Assembly: GCA_030562195.1 (NCBI GenBank)
Contig: CM060199.1
Span: 40,816,338 to 40,880,337, forward strand
DNA length: 64,000 bases
Reading direction: 5' to 3'
From: Nipponacmea schrenckii
Taxonomy: Eukaryota > Mollusca > Gastropoda > Lottiidae
Part shown: in pieces, positions 34,330-46,300 of the stretch
How positions within the stretch are numbered: position 1 is the first letter of the stretch
Layout: every line of letters starts with the position of its first letter
Made by a program: the position numbers and the translations under genes
The notes under the pieces: generated by a model
The model's database searches: none
Seen by the model: only the letters and a program-made list of their open reading frames with translations
Told to the model about the DNA's origin: nothing

Positions 34330-34875
34330 TTTCCCATTACTCATAATCCCAGTACTCGTAATCCCAGTACTCGTAATCCCAGTACTCGTAATCCCAGTAC
34401 TCGTAATCCCAGTACTCGTAATCCCAGTACTCGTAATCCCAGTACTCGTAATCCCAGTACTCGTAATCCCAGTACTCGTAATCCCAGTACTCGTAATCCC
34501 AGTACTCGTAATCCCAGTACTCATAATCCCAGTACTCATAATCCCAGTACTCATAATCCCAGTACTCTAATCCCAGTACTCTAATCCCAGTACTCATAAT
34601 CACATTACTCATAATCCCAGTACTCATAATCCCAGTACTCATAATCCCAGTGCTCATAATCCCAGTACTCATAATCCCAGTACTCATAATCCCAGTACTC
34701 ATAATCCCAGTGCTCATAATCCCAGTCTCATAATCCCAGTAATCATAATACCCAGTAGCTCATAATCCCAGTGCTCATACCCGTCCCAGTCTCATAATCC
34801 CAGTGCTGCGATTAATCCCAGTACTAGCATAATCCCAGTACTCATTATCCCAGTACTCATAATCCCAGTGCTCAT
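34330..34875. repeat. 15-bp minisatellite
   Basis: About 35 units of 'aatcccagtactcgt' (left part) changing to 'aatcccagtactcat' (right part), with indels after 34560. Minus-strand open frames (Ser-Thr-Gly-Ile and Tyr-Trp-Asp repeats) come from the 15-bp period and are not genes. Confidence 0.95.
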
Positions 34876-35464
34876 GAATTAAATTAAATTCTGAAAATAA
34901 TTAATACCTATAATATAAATGGAACAGTCCAAGCAGACCAGTAGCTGGATTAACGACTAGCACAATTAATCATTTAAGTTACTCAGCTTTCTACAGTTTC
35001 TTTAGGGTTTGTTTGATATATTCATGTATGGTAACTGGCTTTAAACAAATTAAATCATTTAGATGTGATAGTTATACTTTAAATCAAATCTTGATCCAAT
35101 TTCTTGTATATACAAGGAGTCGGTGTTATTTATTGTCAAAGGAAGGTAATAACTAAATGTGTCGATACATCGCGATTAGTTTTATTCAACGTAATGCAAC
35201 AATGTGTCGAAAAATATTCGCAATAAATCGATTTATTGGTGAATCATTGCAGCCCTAAACTTTATAAATAGTATACAGAGTTCGGGCTGGGTTTTGAAGC
35301 CTTGATTTATAAAGAAGTTTTTATGATAACAATTTTATTTCAACTATCTCCTATATACAGAGATTGGCCAGAGCAATAATGAGAGACACAAATGTAAAAC
35401 ATAAATATGTAAGAGAAAAATATCTTTTATAAATAACCATATTTTTTTGTGACATATTTTAAAT

Positions 35465-35775
35465 GAAATGAATAGATTTTTATGTCCTACTTTTCTGCAC
35501 CTAATGGGCTAATGTAGACGGGCAACTCCTTGCAGTGTGCTATGAGGGAAATTTTGCATTAGCCTGCTCTTTTTTCGATTTTCAACTGTCGAGGGATCTT
35601 TAACGTGCCTTCTGTAGAAAACAGGGCCTTGGTCTATTGGCCCATCCGAACAACTCGACGCTTCTTCTATATCAGTCTCTCCGATCTGCATCATTGACAA
35701 GGGGGAACCAAGCTGAAAAATCTGAAGCTTAATCTCGACCTTTGCAGGGATTGAACCGGTACCTTCAGGTTGTGA
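35465..35775 (-). mobile_element. SINE-like family B, inverted near-full copy
   Basis: On the minus strand it has a B-box-like 'ggttcaatccctgc' near the start (about 35757) and a body with 'acgttaaagatccctcgaca'. The tail reads 'acattagcccattagg' then 'agtaggacataaaa' and 'attcatttcattt'. It aligns with 42127-42420 and with tails at 50640, 52940, 43025, 59755 and 62068. An 89-codon minus frame through it is not a gene. Confidence 0.7.
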
Positions 35776-35984
35776 CATCTTTTAAAGCTGATATACATGT
35801 AGAATTGGAGGTTACAGTGTCTACCTTACAATTCCAATCCTCCTACTCACCTTGTTTATCACAATAGGTTGTAATTTGTTGAAGGTCTTTTACTTTATTT
35901 GTTATAAACCATTGTAAGTTTGATATACATTCAGAATAATTACAGAGCATTTATCTACTTGACAATTTTAATCAACTTTTTATT

Positions 35985-36145
35985 GAAACGTTGCCTAAAT
36001 TAAAGAGAAGTAGTATATCTATAATAGTGGTCTTATTTATCTAAAGTTACTATATCTATTATTGTATAACTTGATAAAGATTCCTGTATATGAATTGAAA
36101 CGTTGCCTAAATTGAAGAGAAGTAGTATATCTATAATATATAAAT
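35985..36145 (-). repeat. Inverted lone copy of the 111-bp repeat
   Basis: About 1.4 units of the reverse complement of the array at 57770-59420. It shares 'gaaacgttgcctaaatt', 'gagaagtagtatatctataa' and 'tagtggtcttatttatctaa'. It lies about 1.2 kb before the first PDZ exon, more than 21 kb from the array. Confidence 0.8.
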
Positions 36146-36562
36146 ATTCCATCTACTTTTTTAAAGTTTTTAACTTATTATTATGTTCTTATTTGTTGTA
36201 GGTCTTTATAATGTACTGTCTTTATTTAGTACCTAGCTATGTTACTGTGAATATATCTGTCTTACAATGCCAACCTTCATACTTGTTATTATATTATAAC
36301 CTTATTATTTATTGTAGGATTGTTTTGTTAAAGAGAATTATTGTCTAAGTTGAATCAAAATGAATGAAATAAGAGAATTCCAAGTGGAACATCAGATATC
36401 ACAGATAAAACGACCTCAATACTAACTTCGACAGGTAACTTCAATATTATTCCATAGATTACTATCATTCCAACTGAATCAGGAACTTAAAGGGAGACAA
36501 TTCCTGATAACATATTGGTTCCTGTTTACAATTAGATTGTCCCTAACATTTAGAAAATAGTA

Positions 36563-36725
36563 AACCTAGAGCCTGTTTCATGAAAGGTAAACTAAGGATG
36601 ATTTTAGTGTTCCAATGGTTAGATTGGTCAATCACTAAAATTGAGTTTTTATTAACCAATCAGGTTACTGTATTTCTTAAAATCTTGATTGTATCCTTGT
36701 TAAAATTTTGTGAAACAGGTCTCAG
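36563..36725 (+). mobile_element. Palindromic MITE, copy 1
   Basis: An element of about 160 bp with imperfect terminal inverted repeats: starts 'gagcctgtttcatgaaaggt' and ends 'tttgtgaaacaggtctc'. The interior has 'attggttaataaaaactcaa' in reverse complement. It matches copy 2 (37095-37255), which is inverted. There is no coding capacity, so it must rely on a transposase elsewhere. Confidence 0.75.
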
Positions 36726-37094
36726 TTAACCTCATTGCACACTGGGTCAATATGTCTCTAATGGCACATTGACTATATTATTCAGTGATGTATGACAATA
36801 TGTTAAGAAAGTTTTAGTTCCAATTCTGATGAATATAACTAAACATTCATGGCATTGAAATACATTTTACAGTTGGATACTAGTCGAATATAAATCAATA
36901 GCACTTCTAACACATTGTTTAAAGATTGTCAGATCGGGGAAAAAATAAATCAACAGCCATGCTTCCTGCTACTTAATCAGTTAATGGTGGCAAATCACCT
37001 TATAACATTTTCAATATTGGGTCAAAGTTAAAATAGAATTGAAATCTAGACCAATTCAACTGCATCTTTCTCTAGAAACCACCTTGATATTAAT

Positions 37095-37255
37095 TTTGGG
37101 ATGCATTTCACAAAATTTTAACAAGGATTACAATCAAGATTTTAAGAAATACAGTAACCTGATTGGTTAATAAAAACTCAATTTTAGTGATTGACCAATC
37201 TGACCATTGGAACACTAAAATCAAATTAAGTTAAATTTTTGTGAAACAGGCTCCT
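37095..37255 (-). mobile_element. Palindromic MITE, copy 2 (inverted)
   Basis: Nearly identical to the reverse complement of copy 1 over about 140 bp, ending with 'gtgaaacaggctcctgatgc'. Its left end is altered ('gatgcatttcacaaaa'). 'gatgc' occurs on both sides and could be a target duplication, though the left truncation makes this uncertain. It ends about 50 bp before the acceptor of the first PDZ exon. Confidence 0.72.
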
Positions 37256-37305
37256 GATGCTGTATTCACCTCTGTTATTGTAATTCTGGTGCTGTTTAAT
37301 TGCAG

Positions 37306-40300
37306 GAAGTAAGAGAATGGAATGTATCTATGACTCTATCTAAACAAGAACAGAGATTTGGTTTCTCTGTAATGGGTGGAATAGATGAAGGTTTTCTGCC
37401 TAGAATAGATGATATCACTAAAGGTTTGAGTATTTTAATATTTATTCTATGAGTTTAAACCACCCCTTTTTTAAGTACCTTTTACTTTAATTAATTAATA
37501 TAAAATGTATTGTGTTGGTGTTCTTTAAGGAATATTAATTAATATTTAAAAACCCTAGAAATAATTAGATATTTGATATATTCTTCAACCGAAATTTTCT
37601 TTCCTTTTATAACAATTTCTAAAGATTGGGTGAAAAATGTGGATTGTGAAAAAGGGGTTGGGTGAAAAATGGGTGGATTGGGTGAAAAATGGGTGGATTG
37701 GGTGAAAAATCGGTGGATTGGGTGAAAAATCGGTGGATTGGGTGAAAAATTGGTGGATTGGGTGAAAAATCGGTGGATTGGGTGAAAAATCGGTGGATTG
37801 GGTGAAAAATCGGTGGATTGGGTGAAAAATCGGTGGATTATTCTCAAAGCATATACATGGATACAATCAGATAACTGGAACACTAAAAGTTTTCAAGAAT
37901 AAAGGCCCTGATTATTAATCTTTGCTTTGGGTGAAGATGGGTAAATAGCAAATGTATCTAATTAAACTGGAACCAAATCCATTTGACCAATCATAATTTT
38001 ATGTTAACTCAAGATTTATTTAAAGAATTGTATAATGTATTATAGAAGCACTGGCCAAGGTTACTAGAAGAATTGTATAAGGTATTATAGAAGCACTGGC
38101 CAAGGTTACTAGAAGAATTGTATAAGGTATTATAGAAGCACTGGCCAAGGTTACTAGAAGAATTGTATAAGGTATTATAGAAGCACTGGCCAAAGTTACA
38201 AGAAGAATTGTATAAGGTATTATAGAAGCACTGGCCAAGGTTACTAGAAGAATTGTATAATGGTATTATAGAAGCACTGGCCAAGGTTACTAGAAGAATT
38301 GTATAAGGTATTATAGAAGCACTGGCCAAGGTTACTAGAAGAATTGTATAAGGTATTATAGAAGCACTGGCCAAGGTTACTAGAAGAATTGTATAAGGTA
38401 TTATAGAAGCACTGGCCAAGGTTACAAGAAGAATTGTATAAGGTATTATAGAAGCACTGGCCAAGGTTACTAGAAGAATTGTATTGGGTATTATAGAAGC
38501 ACTGGCCAAGGTTACAAGAAGAATTGTATAAGGTATTATAGAAGCACTGGCCAAGGTTACAAGAAGAATTGTATAAGGTATTATAGAAGCACTGGCCAAG
38601 GTTACAAGAAGAATTGTATAAGGTATTATAGAAGCACTGGCCAAGGTTACTAGAAGAATTGTATAAGGTATTATAGAAGCACTGGCCAAGGTTACAAGAA
38701 GAATTGTATAAGGTATTATAGAAGCACTGGCCAAGGTTACTAGAAGAATTGTATTGGGTATTATAGAAGCACTGGCCAAGGTTACTAGAAGAATTGTATA
38801 AGGTATTATAGAAGCACTGGCCAAGGTTACAAGAAGAATTGTATAAGGTATTATAGAAGCACTGGCCAAGGTTACTAGAAGAATTGTATAAGGTATTATA
38901 GAAGCACTGGCCAAGGTTACAAGAAGAATTGTATAAGGTATTATAGAAGCACTGGCCAAGGTTACTAGAAGAATTGTATTGGGTATTATAGAAGCACTGG
39001 CCAAGGTTACAAGAAGAATTGTATAAGGTATTATAGAAGCACTGGCCAAGGTTACTAGAAGAATTGTATAAGGTATTATAGAAGCACTGGCCAAAGTTAC
39101 AAGAAGAATTGTATAAGGTATTATAGAAGCACTGGCCAAAGTTACAAGAAGAATTGTATAAGGTATTATAGAAGCACTGGCCAAGGTTACTAGAAGAATT
39201 GTATAAGGTATTATAGAAGCACTGGCCAAAGTTACTAGAAGAATTGTATAAGGTATTATAGAAGCACTGGCCAAGGTTACTAGAAGAATTGTATAAGGTA
39301 TTATAGAAGCACTGGCCAAAGTTACTAGAAGAATTGTATAAGGTATTATAGAAGCACTGGCCAAGGTTACAAGAAGAATTGTATAAGGTATTATAGAAGC
39401 ACTGGCCAAGGTTACAAGAAGAATTGTATAAGGTATTATAGAAGCACTGGCCAAAGTTACTAGAAGAATTGTATAAGGTATTATAGAAGCACTGGCCAAG
39501 GTTACTAGAAGAATTGTATAAGGTATTATAGAAGCACTGGCCAAAGTTACTAGAAGAATTGTATAAGGTATTATAGAAGCACTGGCCAAGGTTACTAGAA
39601 GAATTGTATAAGGTATTATAGAAGCACTGGCCAAGGTTACAAGAAGAATTGTATTGGGTATTATAGAAGCACTGGCCAAGGTTACAAGAAGAATTGTATT
39701 GGGTATTATAGAAGCACTGGCCAAGGTTACTAGAAGAATTGTATAAGGTATTATAGAAGCACTGGCCAAGGTTACTAGAAGAATTGTATTGGGTATTATA
39801 GAAGCACTGGCCAAGGTTACTAGAAGAATTGTATAAGGTATTATAGAAGCACTGGCCAAGGTTACTAGAAGAATTGTATTGGGTATTATAGAAGCACTGG
39901 CCAAGGTTACAAGAAGAATTGTATTGGGTATTATAGAAGCACTGGCCAAGGTTACTAGAAGAATTGTATTGGGTATTATAGAAGCACTGGCCAAGGTTAC
40001 AAGAAGAATTGTATTGGGTATTATAGAAGCACTGGCCAAGGTTACAAGAAGAATTGTATAAGGTATTATAGAAGCACTGGCCAAGGTTACTAGAAGAATT
40101 GTATAAGGTATTATAGAAGCACTGGCCAAGGTTACTAGAAGAATTGTATAAGGTATTATAGAAGCACTGGCCAAGGTTACAAGAAGAATTGTATAAGGTA
40201 TTATAGAAGCACTGGCCAAGGTTACTAGAAGAATTGTATAAGGTATTATAGAAACACTAGCCAAAGTTACTAGAAGAATTGTATAAGGTATTATAGAAAC

Positions 40301-43300
40301 ACTGGCCAAGGTTACTAGAAGAATTGTATAAGGTATTATAGAAGCACTGGCCAAGGTTACTAGAAGAATTGTATAGGGTATTATAGAAGCACTGGCCAAG
40401 GTTACTAGAAGAGAACATACTTCTTTTACATCCATTATCTATTATAGTAATAAAGGTTCAATTGACTGTGCACTAAAATTTAGATACTCTGCTATAGAAG
40501 CACTGGCCAAGGTTACAAGAAAAGAACATGTTATCAATTACTGTATGGCTACAAGAAGAAAAATTACAAATTGGCAAAATTTTTTATTTGCCATTGACAC
40601 CCTTACAGATATTTGGGTCCAGTAATTTCATGTCCTGTGTTGATAGTTACTGTAGCAGTTCCTTTATAAATGTAGTTCATTTGAGATATTGGGAATTATT
40701 GGAATTATGTCAGCCTGGTTGTCTTGGAAAGATCTCATTCTATGAAGTACTTCTGAATTCCGGTCATTCATTCCCTGAAGCATTTAATAAGTACCGAATG
40801 AATTGGATAGTCAATTAACAGGAATGGTGCCAAGAATTGGTAAATAGTTAGAGGTCAAATAGAACCATCTCAAGGTCGGAGCAGGAAGGAAAATCAATCA
40901 GTTAAAGTGGAAATTATTAGATCTGTGGATGATAGTTACTTCCAGGAATTATTTCAGATGGGAGGCTGATTTGGTCATTAATGGTCATTAACAATGACAT
41001 TGTGTTAAGGATTAATTGATACAAGTTTTAAAAGGGTAATATTGTACTACATCAACCTATTTCAAAATACTTTATCACACTATAAACCTCACTTACATTA
41101 AACCATGTAGCAGTATAAATGGTGGAACTGATGGTACCATATAGATTATGTTTACTGATATACTTTAGAAATGTTGGGCTTATTCCCTGTAATGTTCATT
41201 AAAAAGGTTCAATAGTGTTTAAAAATAACAAGGGGAATATAAACCCACTTCCCAAAATGATATCTTTAAATCCATGCATCAGAAGAATCAATTAGGCATG
41301 CATTAACATTAATTATAACAGTATTCATTATTAACCATGGGTTATTGGCTATATAGAGAGTGTCTTTCAGAATGATTTAGGATGATGTTGTTAATAGCAA
41401 ATCCTACTTTTAATGGTTTATAATGAAAGGTCTGGAAAGTGTAAGAATATTTAACATGGCACCATTCCTGATAGTTTAGCACAATCTGACTGTCAATAAT
41501 ACTCCAGGGAGTGATATCAGTCAAATATAACACATTATCTTGGTGTCCTTTTCTCGGTTCAAAGGTCACACTGCAGAATATAATAAAATATATTAGACTA
41601 TAATAACAATAGATACCAATTACTGCTTTATTTTTATACTCCCACAAATTCATTTGGGGCGTATATTGTAATTGTCCTGGCAGTTCGTAGGTCCGTTTAC
41701 ATTTGTTTGTGCTCTCTCTACAGACTACAATTCTTTATGGATTCTTTTTTATTTTTATTTTGTGGGTAGTGTCATTACTAAGATGATTCCTATTGATTTT
41801 AATAATGATCTGATAATTTTTCACCGAAATATTATGTTCGAATTGTGTTTTCGCGTTTTCATAATGCAACTCTGCAGACACCAATTATTAAGGGATTGTT
41901 TTGATTTTTATTTTGTCTGCTTAAAAAGCTCTATAGAAAAAACATGAACCAAATGTAAATGGACAATAAACAATGATTTGTACTTGCAATCAAATTTACT
42001 GGTTTTCTTGTCTTAATAATGTTTGATCCAATTGTTGAAATGTCAAATAAAGCAGCAATTAGTGATAAATGGTCAATAAAGTGAGTTTGCAATATTGAAT
42101 AATAATTTACCATTGCCTTTAAATAAATTAAGGAAGCCACAGTGGTTCAGTGAGTTAGAAGCTTGTTGGCTAACCTGAAAGTCCAGGTTCCAGGGGATCT
42201 TTAACGTGCACTGCCTGTAGCACACAATGTACCAGTACCTTCTGTTGAATAGTAACTTATAGCCTTTCAACCACCCCCTATGTGCAACAGTAAAGATCCT
42301 CCAACAGTTGGAAAATGCATATAAGAGTAAGCTTATGAGGCTGCGCAGTGTTGCCCATCTTCATTAGCCCATAAGACTGAGAAGAGTAGGGGGTAAAACT
42401 CCATTCATTTATTTCATCACCTTTAAAGAAAGTTAAACTATAGTTATACAATGTAAACGTGGCAGTATGAGATAACTGTAAAGACATCTGATGTTTATAG
42501 ATTACAGTTTAAACGTGATCACCAATACTTTCTCTCTCATCAATATTTCCTTACTCCACTTTTACTCTTGTCTTTTTATGTTCATTTCTGTTGAGCTTCC
42601 ATAGAGTATAGGGTGGTTGAAAGGTAACAAGTTACTGTTCAACAGAAGGCACTGGCACCGAATTAAAGATTAGGGCAGTTGAAAGGTAACTAGTTACTAT
42701 TCAACAGAAGGCACTGGCACAGAGTTAAAGATTAGGGCAGTTGAAAGGTAACAAAAGGCAATGGCACTGCATTAAAGTGAAGTTGATATTTAAATCTTCT
42801 AACATAGACTATTTAACTATAAAACTGTATTTAGGTTTTATTTGGAATAATTCCTATCCTGATGAATTGCAGGAATATGTTTGTCACCGTTATCTATATC
42901 GTCATGGTAATTGTTATTCTGTGTTAAGGAATTATTATTTCCTGTTAGTGTTATCTGATATACTCGTCAACAAACCAATTTATCTTACAGCGGAACTTTA
43001 CAGAAATAGAAATATTATATCCTTTATTGTCTCTGTAAGAGTAGGACGTAAAACTCCATTCATTTCATTTTATTTCTATTGCCTCAATAATCCAAATAAA
43101 CTGTCCCTTGATATCTTGTCTCCGTATGGGATATGATATTTTATAATCATTTTATTTTCGTTCCGTGTCAACATTGATTTTGGTTCACTGGTCATTTATT
43201 CACTCTAACTTTAATTTTACTATAATCTGTGGCGGCTCAAAAATTTTTATACTCGCTTATACCTTTTAACAGTTTCCTCTGTAAGGGATGCAGATTGGAG

Positions 43301-46300
43301 TGGTTGACATGGTAACAAACATCAAGTCATTCAAATTGGGAAATATGAATTGTGTTATAAAGTTAAAGATCCTGCGACAGTTAGAAATCAAAGAAGAAAA
43401 AGCTGATGCATCTTTTTCTAGCAAAAGTTGGCTTTAATTATCTCCATTGTTAACTCCATGTACAGAGTACAGGTGTTAAAAACTTTGTTTTTATGATATA
43501 CCTCAATTAAAATAATTAACACAAATCTACTGAATAAGTTTAATCTATCATTAGTTATTTAGCCACATTGTTGATATTGTTATCTTGATCTGTTATTGTA
43601 CATTGTTGATATTGTTATCTTGATCTGTTATTGTACATTGTTGATATTGTTATATTGATCTGTTATTGTACATTGTTGATATTGTTATATTGATCTGTTA
43701 TTGTACATTGTTGATATTGTTATATTGATCTGTTATTGTACATTGTTGATATTGTTATATTGATCTGTTATTGTACATTGTTGATATTGTTATATTGATC
43801 TGTTATTGTACATTGTTGATATTGTTATCTTGATCTGTTATTGTACATTGTTGATATTGTTATATTGATCTGTTATTGTACATTGTTGATATTGTTATCT
43901 TGATCTGTTATTGTACATTGTTGATATTGTTATCTTGATCTGTTATTGTACATTGTTCGATATTGTTATCTTGATCTGTTATTGTACATGGAATGATCTG
44001 GTTTCAGTTCCTGTAACTGTGAGTTCCGATCTTATTCAGAGCGTGAAAATCTGATGACCTTGAATAAATCATCTTCGATAAATAATTCCAGAAAAAGCTT
44101 AAGTTATCCTTCTAAAATCATTGCCAAAAGGTTTGGCTAAGGACAAGCTAATAGAATGAATCCCTGTCAGAGCGGACTTGTGAACCTTTGTTGTTATCCT
44201 TTGTAAAATATAGTTGTTTCTTTCTTTCTTATAATTTCCCAAGAACCAGCTGGTTGAAATGATCCTTAACTGTGAGTCTAAGTTATTATTCTTGTAAAAT
44301 ATAGTTGACATTTCTTTCTTTCTCCAAGTCTTGTTTGTGTCCTCTCACTCAATGTAGAAACTGGAGGAGTAAATAAAATGATGTTGGTATGAAATGAGAT
44401 ATTGATTCAGTAAGAAGGGTAAATTTCAATGATAACTGACTATCTATGGCCAGTCTAGGAGCAGTGAAGTCTGCAATATGTTTCTAGAGTAGTAATTCTC
44501 ATCAATACATAGTTGTCTGTTTATCAAGTGACTAATGGACAGTATTGACTGAAGATGGTCTGTATTTTTCATTGGAACGGTTTCTCATATTCCAAATACT
44601 TGTCATAAACTTTAGAAGAAACTTTGATTTAAAATGGATTATCAAGTTGTAGTGGTTAAAGCTTGTAAAAGTGTGACAAGATTAACCACAGCATTTTTGG
44701 AAGAATTAGTAGATGGTGATAAAAATGTGATCATAGACTGCTGAAGTGTTTCTAAAGCAGGTATTTAGCTGAAACATTAGACAACAGGGCATTAATATAT
44801 AAAAGCATTGAAGTTTGGATATTGTTTAAATTATTTGATATATTGATCCAATATAGCTGTTATTTGAAAGTGTTTTTTGTATACCAGGTAGTTCCTATAT
44901 ACTATAATGTAAATATTTGATTTCAATGGATTAACAGTAAATATCAGATATCAGGGGACAAAGCTTGTGACACTTGGACCGAAAGTCGAAGATGATTTTG
45001 TTTGAATTTTCAAATATTTTGACTGAAGAAAGCTAATGTTGATGGATTGTTGAAAGGATTCTAATATACCAGATAGTTCTTATTAAAGTATTTGAAGTAT
45101 TGTAGATTGCACTATGATTTGAAATGGATTATTTCCAGTTTGAGGTGAATACAGATGAAGTTAACATTCTTTGTGTTATTTTGAACAGGTACCTGGACCA
45201 TTTCAAGTCAGTTTGGTGGATTTAATTTAAAAAAAAATGCTTTTAAAATGTTCTCTGAGTAGTTTAACAAGGAAATAAATAATAATGTCTAAATTAAACA
45301 TTGAAGAGTTTGAACTGATTTGTTTGATTGATTTTATTTTCTATGGATGATTAAAGGTACAGTTTAAACAACCTACTACTGATAACAAATAGACAGCCAT
45401 GTTTTATAGTTTGAAGATGAGGATGAGGTTTCCAAATAGTACCACAAAATAATGGTTTCTTTTTAATCTGTATTGAGATTGGAAACTAATTTCTGGAGAA
45501 CTTTCAAACTTCTATTCTTAACATGACATTATTAATTTAATTTCAGAAATAGTTTTTTGTATGGCTGTGTCACGTTCTGATTAAGAATTCTAGGAACTGA
45601 CTGGACGTCTATGTTAATTGGTTTCCAATCTGTTAGGAGTGAAGACCAAGGGAATTAACTAAGTTGATAACTCAATTCTTGGTTTGACAAACTAATTTAA
45701 AAATATTCATTATAAAGCCAGGGAAGTGTGAGACTTGGTAACATTTACTGATTAGATTTTATCTGAGGAAGTCTAATAACTGAGTCATTATCCCTTTTAG
45801 TTGTAATAATCAACTTCATAACAACGTTTTACTTCTCAGACGTATCTTAATGGAATGGTGGTCAACAGATGGGTTTTGTCAAAATATAGAACATGTCTGA
45901 TTATGGTATTTTGTAAGTTGATGGTTTTTGTCTGGATTCAGTCTTCTGGTATTTGGTTTGACCTCAACACAGTTGGTGATGATTGGTTCTGACACAGTTG
46001 GTGATAGTTTGGTTCTGACACAGTTGGTGATAGTTTGGTTCTGACACAGTTGATGATAGTTTGGTTCTGACACAGTTGGTGATGGTTTGGTTCTGACACA
46101 GTTGGTGATGGTTTGGTTCTGACACAGTTGGTGATGGTTTGGTTCTGACACAGTTGGTGATGATTGGTTCTGACACAGTTGGTGATGATTGGTTCTGACA
46201 CAGTTGGTGATGATTGGTTCTGACACAGTTGGTGATGGTTTGGTTCTGACACAGTTGGTGATGGTTGGTTCTGACACAGTTGGTGATGGTTTGGTTCTGA

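Noticed and set aside
35509..35778. 89-codon minus-strand frame (MSQPEGTGSIPAK...)
   Set aside because: It coincides with a SINE-like family-B copy and contains the B box and the family body.
36361..36436. First-exon-like frame MNEIREFQVEHQI... with a CGACAG|GTAACTT donor
   Set aside because: The frame that would join PDZ exon A in phase 0 contains a TAA before the donor. The resemblance of 'EIREFQV' to 'EVREWNV' in exon A is noted but too short to use.
38009..40435. 808-codon minus-strand open frame of a 15-residue repeat
   Set aside because: It only reflects a 45-bp minisatellite with a stop-free unit. It has no splice sites, signal peptide or unique sequence, and lies antisense in the PDZ intron.
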